Positions 1-11,310 of a stretch of 64,000 bases of DNA are shown one piece after another. The stretch's first letter is position 1; every line of letters starts with the position of its first letter. The stretch lies in NCBI GenBank assembly GCA_002682825.1, contig NOKP01000001.1, positions 5,459,296 to 5,523,295 on the forward strand, in the 5' to 3' direction. The DNA comes from Neonectria sp. B-13. Taxonomy: Eukaryota; Ascomycota; Sordariomycetes; Hypocreales; Nectriaceae. Under the pieces are notes generated by a model. The model did not search any database. It saw only the letters and a list, made by a program, of their open reading frames with translations, and had not been told where the DNA came from. The position numbers were made by a program, and so were the translations under genes.

Positions 1-287
1 CTAAGGGGTTTTAGCCTTTTCTAAGGTCTAGCTTTTCTAAGATCTAGCTTTTCCAAGATCTAGCTTTTCCAAGATCTAGCTTTTCCAAGATCTAGCTTTT
101 CCAGCTGATTGGGGCAGCAAAACTTATACCTTAACTTTATAGTAGAAACTTTTATCTCCTTGAGTCATTGTTGCCTTAGGCTTGGGTATTAAGCCTATTA
201 TACTATTGTTTTTTCTGTTTTCTTTTATACTGTTTAACCTTTAGCCTCTTCTCTAGGTGTGTACTACTAAGGACTATTATATCTAAA
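1..287 (+). repeat. Family A non-LTR element, 3' part (cut by window start)
   Basis: 3' portion of the ~1.05-kb family A element: the 16-bp minisatellite (AAGATCTAGCTTTTCC units), the conserved 3' region and the end in CTAAATA. It is the mirror of 17,574-17,859. Sense is set by the variable 11-14-bp target duplications and A-rich ends seen in other copies. Confidence 0.8.
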
Positions 288-454
288 TAATTACTTATAA
301 GGTTTATACCTTAGTATATATATACTCTAGTATTATTAATACTTTTAAGTATAATCCTTTATATCCTTAGAAATCTAGTTCTAATAGAACTTATATATAA
401 TAAGCTTTAAAGTCTTAGTAGCTTTTATATATTCTAAGTATAGATTATTATAGT

Positions 455-967
455 TAGGGTTATAATTTTAGTTAGTTAGTAATTAGTTAGTAAAATTACT
501 AACTAAAACTTTAGTAATTAGTACTTAATTTAGTAATTATATTAAGATATAAATAGTAACTTTATTACTTATCTTATTAATATTAATATTCTATAGTATT
601 ATATTAGCTTTTAATTAATAATCCTTATTTTTGTATTATTAATAATAGAATTCTATAGCTTTTTTTAATTATTTAATTCATAATATATATTTCTTATAAG
701 AATATTTAATCTTTATAAGAATATATATATAATATTATTAAATCTTTAGTTACTAAATTACTAACTAAATACTAACTAATTTAAAATTAGTAATTACTAA
801 CTAATTACTAAAACTTTTAGTAATTAGTTAGTAATTACTAATTTTAAATTAGTTAGTAATAGCTTTAACTATTACTAAAACTTTTAGTAATTAGTTAGTA
901 ATTAGTAAGTGATTTTAGTTAGTTACTAATTACTAACTAAAAAGTACTAACTAATTTTACAACCCTA
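455..967. mobile_element. hAT-type MITE with 8-bp TSD
   Basis: Ends TAGGGTTATAATTTTAG and CTAATTTTACAACCCTA are imperfect terminal inverted repeats. They are flanked by the perfect 8-bp duplication ATTATAGT at 447-454 and 968-975, the TSD length of the hAT superfamily. The interior is TA-rich, full of TTAGTTAGTAATTA permutations, and non-coding. The mirror copy is at 16,893-17,405. The ends match the decayed hAT at 4567 and the MITE at 35,306, so this hAT family probably mobilised it. Confidence 0.85.
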
Positions 968-1269
968 ATTATAGTATTAGTAAAGGATCTTTTATCTTAT
1001 TGTATATTAGTCTAGGATTATTAATCTTTCTTTAAAGAAAAAAGTACATTATATATTATAGTAGTAATATCCCTAGTTCTTAGCTACTTTTTAAACCTTT
1101 ATTAACTATTATTAATAGAATTAATCTTTAAGCTATAGTCCTTAAACTAAGTCTTTTAATTTATAGAATAATTATAAGAAAAATACTATTTTACCTTTTA
1201 TAAGTTCTTTTATAATAGAATATAAGATATATTACTCTAGAATAATAACTCTAGCTTTAAATAAATCTT

Positions 1270-2318
1270 TTTTTATTTTTTTTATTTTAGATATAATAGT
1301 CCTTAGTAATATATACCTAGAGAAAGAGCTAAAGATTAAATAATATAAAAGAAAATAGAAAAAATAATAGTATAATAAGCTTAATACTTAAGCCTAAGAT
1401 AATAATAACTTAAGGAGATAAAAGTTTCTACTATAAAGTTAAAGTATAAGTTTTACTATCTTAATTAGTTAGAAAAGCTAGATCTTAGAAAAGCTAAATC
1501 TTAGAAAAGCTAGATCTTAAAAAAGCTAGATCTTAGAAAAGGCTAAAACCCCTTAAGATAAAAGCCTAGCCTCTATACTTTTTAGATTATTTCTTTATAT
1601 TCTATCTAACCTTTTATATAATATAATAACTATACTATTAATTACATAAGATAACTACTATCTAAATTATACTATAGTCTAATAAGCCCTTACTAAACTA
1701 TATACATAGGCTCTTATATAATCTCTATAGTAAATTAGAAGAATATCTAAGCCTTATTTCTATACTATAAATTATAGCTTAAAAGTTTAGCCTAAAGTAT
1801 ATAAAATAGCCTATAATTAACCACTTTAGACTTAAGAAGTTAGTCTAATTAGTAGTCTTTAGCTATAATATTCTATTATAAAAGGAAATATAGCTTAATA
1901 TAGTAATAACCTAGTAGATTATAATAGAATAGCTCTTTCTAGAAAGACTAGCTTTAAAGCTAGAAAGGAATAATAATATTACTACTATAGAGAAGGAGTT
2001 CCTTAAGAAGCTATATAACTCTATCTATGCCTTATAGATTATACAGTTAATAGGTAATATTATTCTAACTAACCTATAGCTAAAGGAGTAATACATTAGA
2101 AACCAAGGGAATCCTATGATCATCTCTAATATTAGCTATAAAGCTATATAGAGGGATTTAATAGAAGGAGTTGAAAGCTAAAGGGGGCAAAAGTTAATAA
2201 TTAGGTTCAAAATCCAAAGATCTATCCCCCTGTTAAGCTTAAGCAAAGGAAATATATAACTGTTTAGTACAATCATGAATAAGTAGAAACAGTAGTTTAA
2301 ATAGTAGTTTTAATAGTA
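1270..2318 (-). mobile_element. Family A non-LTR element (full-length copy)
   Basis: Flanked by the 11-bp duplication AAATAAATCTT at 1259-1269 and 2319-2329. On the minus strand it starts TACTATTAAAACTACT and ends in TATATCTA followed by an A-rich tail (T-rich on the plus strand, 1270-1290). An A-rich 3' tail with an 11-bp TSD points to target-primed non-LTR retrotransposition. It contains the 16-bp minisatellite. There is no usable reading frame and it is strongly TA-biased. Mirror at 15,542-16,590. Confidence 0.8.
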
Positions 2319-2429
2319 AAATAAATCTTTATAGTATTATAAAGAGACTATTTCTTATTAAGTAGTTTTTAACTATTTAATAGTTATACTTATAGTTTAT
2401 TTAGTATATATAATAACTATAGAAATAAA

Positions 2430-3340
2430 TACTAGATTTAATATTATATTAAGGGATTTATAAGCTTAAGGCTAACTAAGAAGAAAGAAGGCTTCTTAGG
2501 GCTTCTTACTTATTAGGTTTACTTTTATAGCTTATATAAATACTTTAGTAGTTTTATTCTTACCTAATAAGTCCTTAATTATTTAATAGACCTTTAGTAT
2601 TAATACCTTAATTAGATTAAGTTTCTTAGCTAATATAGAGAGTATATCTTTATATACTATCTCTCTTACTATATAGTCTAAATGCCTTAATAGTTTATCT
2701 ATTGGATTAGTAGCTTTTAGTTAGTATTATATTTTGAAATTAAAAGAAGCTAATTAATATATTTATTTAATAAACCTTCCCTAAAGGTCCTATATAAATG
2801 CTTAGACTATACTTATTAGGGTTATATAAGCTATTAATAGTATGAATTTCTTACTTAGTCTTAGAAGATAGTAACTCTAGTACTTTAAGCTCTTAATAAT
2901 AATTAATAGTTCTTACTAGTCTATAGCTTAATATTATTTTATCTTAGAGAACTTTTATAACTAATAGGTAATAAGTCTTTACTATTTATCTATTAGTTAG
3001 AATAGAATACTTAATATTATCTTAGCTAAAGTATTAGTTTTAACCCTTAAGTAGAGTTCTAGATTCTAGTATTAGAAAATAGTTATAAAGTAGAAAGTAT
3101 TCTTTAGTTCTTAGAAAGCCTTATTTTATTCCTTTATCTAATAGAAATTATCTATCTTATAATCTTTCTAATTATTTTTTAATATTATAGTAAGTAGCTT
3201 TATAATCTTAGAGTACTTAGGGATAAACTTCTAATAGAAATTATAGAATCCTAAAAAGATTTAAATATCCTTAAAGTTCTTAGGTATTAATTATTTAATA
3301 ATTACTTAGACTTTTTCTAGGTTTATCTTAATCTCTTCTT
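2430..3340 (-). pseudogene. RIP-degraded Ty3/gypsy RT-RNase H fragment
   Basis: Mirror of 14,520-15,430, described there. It lies between two family A copies, which may have inserted into its ends. Stop codons interrupt every frame, so it is a non-functional remnant. Confidence 0.8.
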
Positions 3341-3356
3341 ATATAATAATATACTT

Positions 3357-4402
3357 TACTATTAAAACTACTATTTAAACTACTATTTCTACTTATCTAC
3401 AATTGTACTAAATCATACATTTCCTTTGCTTAAGCTTAATAGGGGGATAGATCTTTGGATTTTGAACCTAATTATTGACTTTTGCCCCTTCTACTACTAT
3501 CAGTCTACTAACACTAGGAACAACCATCAGGCTTCCTAGAACTCCCTCTACCAAATCCCTCCATACAGTAGGATTCTCTTACTTTCTAATGCATTACTCC
3601 TTTAGTTATAGGTTAGTTAGTATAGTATTACTCATTAGCTATATAACCCATAAGATATAGTTATTATACTTTAGACTATTAATAAACCTCTTTTCTATAT
3701 TAGTAGTATTACTATTCCTTTCTAGCTTTAAAGCTAGCCCCTCTAGAAAGACCTATTCTATTATAATCTACTAGGCTATTACTCTATTAGGCTAGATTCT
3801 ATTTTATAGTAGGATATAATAACTAAAGACTACTAATTAGACTAATTCCTTAGCCTTAGAGTATTAATTAGTTTTAATCTCTTTTATATCTTATAGATTA
3901 GACTTTTAAACTATAATTTATAGCTTAGAAATAAGGCTTAGATCTACTTAAAATAGGCTATATAGGTTATATAAAAGCCTATAGGTATAGCTTAGTAAGG
4001 GCTTACTAGGCTATAGTATGATTCAGAAGGTTATTGTGTATGATTGGTTATGTAATTGTTGTATTAGGTAGAAGGTCAGATGGAATGTAAAGAGGTAACC
4101 TGGAAAGTGCAGAGGTTAGCTGGGCTTTTATCCCAAGGGGTTTTAGCCTTTTCCAAGATCTAGCTTTTCTAAGGTCTAGCTTTTCCAAGATCTAGCTTTT
4201 CCAAGATCTAGCTTTTCCAGCTGATTAGGGCAGTAAAACTTATACCTTAACTTTATAGTAGAAACTTTTATCTTCTTGAGTTATTATTGCCTTAGGCTTA
4301 GATATTAAGCCTATTATACTATTGTTTTTTCTATTTTCTTTTATACTATTTAACCTTTAGCCCCTTCTCTAGGTGTGTGCTACTAAGGACTATTATATCT
4401 AA
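3357..4402 (+). mobile_element. Family A non-LTR element (full-length copy)
   Basis: 1,046 bp, flanked by the 14-bp duplication ATAATAATATACTT (3343-3356 and 4403-4416). It starts TACTATTAAAACTACT, has the minisatellite near its 3' end (about 4140-4220) and ends CTATTATATCT. A 61-codon frame at 3475-3660 is conserved with the mirror copy but lies in decayed repeat DNA. Mirror at 13,458-14,503. Confidence 0.85.
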
Positions 4403-5286
4403 ATAATAATATACTTAAGGAATTTAATCTCTTATTAATAAAATATATACTTAAATAGCTTAATATATAGTTAGAAACTTTATAGTTTTTAAAGGACTTT
4501 TTTTCTATTTTTAATATATTAATTTCTATCTTAAGAATAGATTATAATATTATCTAAGTATATAATTAGGGTTATAAAATTAGTTAGTCTGGACTAATTT
4601 AAACTAGTATTTAGTTAGTATAGGCCTATACTAATACTAGTACTAGTTTTTGGACTAATACTAGTACTAATATTAGTTTCTAATTAGTTAGTATACCCTT
4701 AGACTAATATAAATTCTTTTAGTATATTAGTCCAAAATATACTAATTTTAATATACTTATTTAGTATTAAAATATTACTATTAGTCCTATAAAAAGTCCT
4801 TACTTTTCTAGATAGCTTAATTACTATTTTAATCTTATAAGCTCTTTAATTCCTAACTAAAGATAGCTATTATGAATAGAATATAAAGCTATTAGAAATA
4901 GATAACTAAAAAGGGATTTAAGATATAGATTAATACATAAATAAGATATTTAAATTAGGCCTTATTTATTTTTTATCTATCTTATTAAGCTTATATCTTC
5001 TATTCCTTTGCTTTTCTAAGTAACTTAATTACTACTTTAACTCTTTAAGCTCTTTAATTCCTAACTTAAGATAACTATAAAATATTAGATATTAGACTAT
5101 TAAAAATAGATTACTAAAAAAAGACTTATAATATAGATTAATATATAGATAAGATATATAAATTAGGTCTTATTTATTTTTTATCTAGCTTATTCAGCTT
5201 ATATACTTTATTTCTTAATCTTTCTAAGTAACTTAATTATTATTTTTACTCTATAATTCTTAACTTAAAAGATGTATTTAAAATAA

Positions 5287-5368
5287 GGCCTCCGGATAGT
5301 GGTTAGTGGTGGTTTGGAACCCCCTTGTATTAGGAGCACACATTATCTAGCAATTGACCTTGTTCAAA
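5287..5368 (+). mobile_element. 5'-truncated SINE fragment (82 bp)
   Basis: Flanked by a 13-bp duplication, GTATTTAAAATAA (5274-5286 and 5369-5381). All 82 bases match the last 82 bases of the SINE at 25,790-26,265, including the end CCTTGTTCAAA. Truncation at the 5' end with an intact 3' end and its own TSD shows independent target-primed insertion. The fragment has escaped the TA mutation around it, as expected for something this short. Mirror at 12,492-12,573. Confidence 0.9.
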
Positions 5369-6549
5369 GTATTTAAAATAAAGATATAATTTACTATTAA
5401 AGTTATTTATAGTTAAAACTTATAAGAAAAAGAAGAAGATTAGTTTATTAGTACTATAAATAGACTAAGACTAAAAGAAAAGACTATTACTAAGAAAAAC
5501 ACTAATCTGAATCAATCTACTCAATTTCCTCTTCATCTTAAAGTTCCTCCTAATTTTCTTCTTCTTCTTCCTTCTTTAAATCATTAAAAGACCAATTCCA
5601 GCTCTTAAGCAAAATAAGCTACCTAACTATATTAGGTAAGAGCCTATTCCTTGACTTAGTAATAATATTATTACTAATCGAAAAGGTGCTTTCAATAGTA
5701 GCAGAAGTAGCTAAAATAGCTAAATAGCGTCTTACTAATATAGCTAGATTAGGAAATCAAATTAAATTATTTCTTCAATATTCTAGGATATTAATCTAGT
5801 AATTTAAGGTTAGTAATTAAGGTTAAAATAGGAAGGCTAATAGGAAATACTAGCCCTTTTTGGTAAGACTGCCTCATTTATATAAGTAAGATATTCCTCT
5901 TCCTTAGGAATATTACTTATAAAGAATTTATCTTTAGACCCTTTATTAGAAGATAATTTATCTTCTAAGCTAGGATTAGAGCCTAATTCATCAAAAGACG
6001 AATTAAGGTCCTAAAAATCACCCCTTTCTAGCTTAACCCTATAAGAGATTAAATTAGTAAATTATAACTTATAAATAGCTAAAATAAATATACCTTCTAA
6101 AGTTAACTTTAATTAAGTCAATTAAGTCTTAACTAATAGAAGGATAGAAAGCTAATAAGTTACTATCCCTAAAGTGCATTAGCTTAAACCTAGGGTCTAA
6201 GATAATACTATAAAGATAAGGCTTATAATAGACTAAATCCTTCTTAGTTAGACTTCTAGGGAAATATTTCCCTAGCTTATTTATACCAGCATTAATAGCA
6301 TTATTAAGGTATAAATAGCCTTCAGCCTAGTAAAAGGTTAATATTATTTAACTAATAAGAGGAAAAGAAAAGGAAAAGGAATATAGGTTATAGCTTAAAT
6401 AGGAATAGGAAAATAGAAAGAAACTTACTAAGTTAGAATATTCTATACTACTTTCAGTAAAAGTTTCTTTTAAAGCTTCTAGCCTATTATAAATTTGATA
6501 AATAAATAATAGGGCTTCTGGAATAATAGTATAAAATTAGCCTTATAGC

Positions 6550-7178
6550 TGTCATAGGGCTAGGAGGTATTCTAGCCTATACAAAGACCAATTAGCCGTT
6601 AGACCAAAAGATCAAGCAGTAATTGCAGTCACCGCAATTGCTATACCTTACATCTGCCCTTATAACAGCCCTACATAGCACGCTGACCGCTACCGCGATA
6701 GCGGCTCGCAGGCCCTGTTACACTATCCCCCTTCTAAAGCAACACGCCTCGGGTCGCTACAGCCTCTAACTGTAAAGCCCGCTATAGCTGCTACAGCCTC
6801 TAACTGTGTGCTATTGGCCCTACCCTCTGAGACCCGCTGTAGGTCTTGGGATACCGTGATAGATGTCAACCCCTAAGGCCTAGGCCTGCTATAGCCACCT
6901 ATAACAGCCCTGCCCTGTAAGCCCAGGTGCGCAAGAGACCCCACCAGGGACAGGGAATCGAACCCTGACCTCTTCGCTATTGGACCTACGGATTTGCAAT
7001 TACTTTGTCACAGGGCTAGGAGGTATTCTAGCCTGTACAAAGACCAATTAGCCGTTAGACCAAAAGATCAAGCAGTAATTGCAGTCACCGCAATTGCTGT
7101 ACCTCACATCTGCCCTTATAACAGCCCTATACAGCACGCTGACCGCTACCGCGATAGCGGCTCGCAGGCCCTGTTACA
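6550..7178 (-). mobile_element. TRIM-1: miniature LTR retrotransposon with Pol III boxes
   Basis: Two 173-bp direct repeats (6550-6722 and 7006-7178) begin TGTCA and end TTACA, enclose 283 bp, and are flanked by the 5-bp duplication ATAGC (6545-6549 and 7179-7183). These are the hallmarks of LTR retrotransposon integration, but at 629 bp there is no coding capacity: a TRIM. The polypurine tract AGAAGGGGGATAG lies just inside the 6550 LTR on the minus strand, which sets the sense strand. The LTRs differ at a handful of sites, mostly transitions. The element is much GC-richer than its surroundings. Mirror at 10,682-11,310, where the promoter boxes are given. Confidence 0.9.
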
Positions 7179-7579
7179 ATAGCCTAATTGAAGGTCTTAT
7201 AAAGACTTCAAATAGTCTTTTAATTTCAACTAGGAAATCCCAATCTAGGTCTACTAAAAAAACCTAAATAAGGTATTAGACTAATCCTAATAAGGGTAAA
7301 AAGGGATATTTATTACTTACCTCTTTAAATTCAGTATTTAAAGTGTTTTTAAAGATATAAGCTAAAGTAGGCCTTAATTCAAGGCTAGCTTTAAGCATTC
7401 AAAATGTTGAATTCCAGCGAGTTGAATTGTCTAATAAACTAGTTAGTTAATTAGTTAACTAAGGTTATAAATAAGCTTACCCAAAGGGAATTTTTTCTTC
7501 TTAGTAAGAAGCTTATTTTCCCTTTATAGCTTTTTTATCCCCTCTTATAATAGCTATTTAACCTCAGTTGTATTATTTA

Positions 7580-7998
7580 TAGGGTTGTGAAATTAGTAAT
7601 TCTAGTACTTTTCTTAGTACACCTTTCACAGTGAATTAAAAATCAGCCCTTAGCTATAAAAATATAAGATGAGTAGTATTAAATAGCCCTAAATCTCAGC
7701 TCTATACTAGTAGAGCTTACTAATATTTATCTACTTAGATAAGCTAGGCATTCCAAATTAGTCCACTTTTAGTATTTAGTATACTAAAAAAACGTACTAA
7801 TTTTGTACTAATTGGTATTCCTAGCTATATAAATTTGCTTATGTAATATAAGTTCTCATTTAGAGTACAAAGATGGTATAAGTACTAGAAAATGCAAAGT
7901 TTATAATTGTATAGCTAAAGGCTGATTTTTAATAGAAGTTTAAAACTGTACTAAAGTGTACTAATGGAAATTTCTAGTGTACTAATTTCACAACCCTA
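7580..7998. mobile_element. hAT-type MITE nested in the hAT element
   Basis: Ends AGGGTTGTGAAATTAGTA and TACTAATTTCACAACCCT form an inverted repeat of about 18 bp that is less decayed than in the other MITEs. The motif AGTTGTAT follows the right end and recurs 7 bp outside the left end, so the TSD is unclear. Non-coding. Mirror at 9862-10,280. Confidence 0.75.
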
Positions 7999-8780
7999 GT
8001 TGTATACTTAGTTAAAATAGCTATTCTTCAGATTTGTATAATAAGAGCTATATAAAATTAGAATAAGGTTATAAATAAGGTTATTAGCTTACTTACAAGA
8101 AAGCTGACTAAGCTTATGGTCTAGAATAGTATTATTTTACTCTGATAATGCTACTTCTAATTCCTTAGATAAAAGGAATTCCTTTAGGATGTCTTATACA
8201 ATAAGGTTAATTATATGCGTTATACAGTGAATATCATACTTAAATTTCTGATTTAAAGATAACCTATAGTTATCTTTAAAAGCAGAAATAAACGTATTAT
8301 TATTTACTGCATTATCCCTTGTAATACTAATAAGGTTATTTATTAGTAAAATAGCTTAATTAGTTAAAAAAGAAAGCTTACCTAAATATAGAATTAACTG
8401 TAATAGCTAGATAAGGAATTAAGGCTTGCATAAATTCCTTATAGATATAAAGTCTAGTATGACTTTCAGATAGCTAATTAAAACCTATTTAGAAGTTAGT
8501 TAAATTAAATTTATTAGCTAACTTCTAAATAGGAAACTATTAGTATAAAATCTTTCCTTACTAATAAGCTTATAAATAAGCTTAAAATCCTTATCTAAAA
8601 AGATAATAATAATGCCTAAAAAGGCAGTCTGTGTATTTGAAGTCCATATATCAAAGGTTAGGGAAAAAGACCCTAAGTCTAATATGTTTTCCTCAAGCTG
8701 CTTATTAAGGTCTAATAAGCTAGTATTAAAGGTATCAGTTAAAATACCTTTAATCTTCCACCTATTAATTAGAGGACTAG

Positions 8781-8880
8781 NNNNNNNNNNNNNNNNNNNN
8801 NNNNNNNNNNNNNNNNNNNNNNNNNNNNNNNNNNNNNNNNNNNNNNNNNNNNNNNNNNNNNNNNNNNNNNNNNNNNNNNN
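8781..8880. other. Assembly gap of exactly 100 N
   Basis: A run of 100 N, the usual placeholder for a gap of unknown length. It sits next to the centre of the palindrome and next to a heptamer array, both typical causes of assembly failure. True length and content are unknown. Confidence 0.99.
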
Positions 8881-9037
8881 TTTCCTATTTCCTATTTCCT
8901 ATTTCCTATTTCCTATTTCCTATTTCCTATTTCCTATTTCCTATTTCCTATTTCCTATTTCCTATTTCCTATTTCCTATTTCCTATTTCCTATTTCCTAT
9001 TTCCTATTTCCTATTTCCTATTTCCTATTTCCTATTT
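8881..9037 (+). repeat. TTTCCTA heptamer tandem array (about 22 copies)
   Basis: Perfect head-to-tail TTTCCTA units start right after the gap and run to about 9037, where they pass into TA-rich sequence. The array lies in the palindrome spacer. The gap probably hides more units, so the copy number is a minimum. Reading frames through the array are repeat artefacts. Confidence 0.95.
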
Positions 9038-9861
9038 TAAATTTTCTATAAGCTATTAGTATACTAATTTAAATTAGAGCTAGTCCTCTAATTAATAGGT
9101 GGAAGATTAAAGGTATTTTAACTGATACCTTTAATACTAGCTTATTAGACCTTAATAAGCAGCTTGAGGAAAACATATTAGACTTAGGGTCTTTTTCCCT
9201 AACCTTTGATATATGGACTTCAAATACACAGACTGCCTTTTTAGGCATTATTATTATCTTTTTAGATAAGGATTTTAAGCTTATTTATAAGCTTATTAGT
9301 AAGGAAAGATTTTATACTAATAGTTTCCTATTTAGAAGTTAGCTAATAAATTTAATTTAACTAACTTCTAAATAGGTTTTAATTAGCTATCTGAAAGTCA
9401 TACTAGACTTTATATCTATAAGGAATTTATGCAAGCCTTAATTCCTTATCTAGCTATTACAGTTAATTCTATATTTAGGTAAGCTTTCTTTTTTAACTAA
9501 TTAAGCTATTTTACTAATAAATAACCTTATTAGTATTACAAGGGATAATGCAGTAAATAATAATACGTTTATTTCTGCTTTTAAAGATAACTATAGGTTA
9601 TCTTTAAATCAGAAATTTAAGTATGATATTCACTGTATAACGCATATAATTAACCTTATTGTATAAGACATCCTAAAGGAATTCCTTTTATCTAAGGAAT
9701 TAGAAGTAGCATTATCAGAGTAAAATAATACTATTCTAGACCATAAGCTTAGTCAGCTTTCTTGTAAGTAAGCTAATAACCTTATTTATAACCTTATTCT
9801 AATTTTATATAGCTCTTATTATACAAATCTGAAGAATAGCTATTTTAACTAAGTATACAAC

Positions 9862-10280
9862 TAGGGTTGTGAAATTAGTACACTAGAAATTTCCATTAGT
9901 ACACTTTAGTACAGTTTTAAACTTCTATTAAAAATCAGCCTTTAGCTATACAATTATAAACTTTGCATTTTCTAGTACTTATACCATCTTTGTACTCTAA
10001 ATGAGAACTTATATTACATAAGCAAATTTATATAGCTAGGAATACCAATTAGTACAAAATTAGTACGTTTTTTTAGTATACTAAATACTAAAAGTGGACT
10101 AATTTGGAATGCCTAGCTTATCTAAGTAGATAAATATTAGTAAGCTCTACTAGTATAGAGCTGAGATTTAGGGCTATTTAATACTACTCATCTTATATTT
10201 TTATAGCTAAGGGCTGATTTTTAATTCACTGTGAAAGGTGTACTAAGAAAAGTACTAGAATTACTAATTTCACAACCCTA
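9862..10280. mobile_element. hAT-type MITE (mirror copy)
   Basis: Mirror of 7580-7998, with inverted ends AGGGTTGTGAAATTAG and CTAATTTCACAACCCT. Nested in the hAT transposase remnant. Confidence 0.75.
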
Positions 10281-10681
10281 TAAATAATACAACTGAGGTT
10301 AAATAGCTATTATAAGAGGGGATAAAAAAGCTATAAAGGGAAAATAAGCTTCTTACTAAGAAGAAAAAATTCCCTTTGGGTAAGCTTATTTATAACCTTA
10401 GTTAACTAATTAACTAACTAGTTTATTAGACAATTCAACTCGCTGGAATTCAACATTTTGAATGCTTAAAGCTAGCCTTGAATTAAGGCCTACTTTAGCT
10501 TATATCTTTAAAAACACTTTAAATACTGAATTTAAAGAGGTAAGTAATAAATATCCCTTTTTACCCTTATTAGGATTAGTCTAATACCTTATTTAGGTTT
10601 TTTTAGTAGACCTAGATTGGGATTTCCTAGTTGAAATTAAAAGACTATTTGAAGTCTTTATAAGACCTTCAATTAGGCTAT

Positions 10682-11310
10682 TGTAACAGGGCCTGCGAGC
10701 CGCTATCGCGGTAGCGGTCAGCGTGCTGTATAGGGCTGTTATAAGGGCAGATGTGAGGTACAGCAATTGCGGTGACTGCAATTACTGCTTGATCTTTTGG
10801 TCTAACGGCTAATTGGTCTTTGTACAGGCTAGAATACCTCCTAGCCCTGTGACAAAGTAATTGCAAATCCGTAGGTCCAATAGCGAAGAGGTCAGGGTTC
10901 GATTCCCTGTCCCTGGTGGGGTCTCTTGCGCACCTGGGCTTACAGGGCAGGGCTGTTATAGGTGGCTATAGCAGGCCTAGGCCTTAGGGGTTGACATCTA
11001 TCACGGTATCCCAAGACCTACAGCGGGTCTCAGAGGGTAGGGCCAATAGCACACAGTTAGAGGCTGTAGCAGCTATAGCGGGCTTTACAGTTAGAGGCTG
11101 TAGCGACCCGAGGCGTGTTGCTTTAGAAGGGGGATAGTGTAACAGGGCCTGCGAGCCGCTATCGCGGTAGCGGTCAGCGTGCTATGTAGGGCTGTTATAA
11201 GGGCAGATGTAAGGTATAGCAATTGCGGTGACTGCAATTACTGCTTGATCTTTTGGTCTAACGGCTAATTGGTCTTTGTATAGGCTAGAATACCTCCTAG
11301 CCCTATGACA
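10682..11310 (+). mobile_element. TRIM-1 (mirror copy, sense strand)
   Basis: LTRs 10,682-10,854 and 11,138-11,310; internal region 10,855-11,137; polypurine tract AGAAGGGGGATAG at 11,125-11,137. A canonical Pol III A box, TGGTCTAACGG (10,798-10,808), lies inside the 5' LTR. A perfect B box, GGTTCGATTCC (10,896-10,906), lies 88 bp downstream in the internal region, inside a tRNA-like T-arm (CAGGGTTCGATTCCCTG). TTTT ends 2 bp before the A box sequence TCTAACGG. The family is known from structure only; Pol III use is inferred from the boxes. Confidence 0.9.

Larger units (their letters stand above)
1..8780. repeat. Left arm of giant inverted repeat
   Basis: This arm is the reverse complement of 9080-17859. 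Paired positions sum to 17,860 at every anchor I compared: window start, gypsy fragment, SINE fragment, TRIM, hAT segment and innermost base. Stretches compared base by base showed no mismatch. The arm is cut by the window start, so the palindrome may be longer. It contains family A copies, a hAT MITE, a gypsy fragment and a decayed hAT with three nested insertions. The stretch 968-1258 is TA-rich sequence in which I recognise nothing. Confidence 0.95.
4567..8780 (-). mobile_element. Decayed hAT transposon (left-arm copy), 5' end in the gap
   Basis: Mirror of 9080-13,293, where the transposase reads on the plus strand and is described. The outer end is TAGGGTTATAAAATTAG at 4567. Three elements are nested in it: a SINE fragment (5287-5368), a TRIM (6550-7178) and a MITE (about 7580-7998). 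The other hAT end is not visible and would fall in the palindrome spacer. Confidence 0.75.

Noticed and set aside
6550..7178. tRNA genes at the B-box sequences
   Set aside because: T-arms are present but the A box lies about 90 bp away across an LTR junction and no full cloverleaf forms; the LTR and TSD structure explains the sequence better.
8612..9040. Reading frame of 142 codons running through the gap
   Set aside because: It is made of N codons and the TTTCCTA heptamer array, so it is not a gene.
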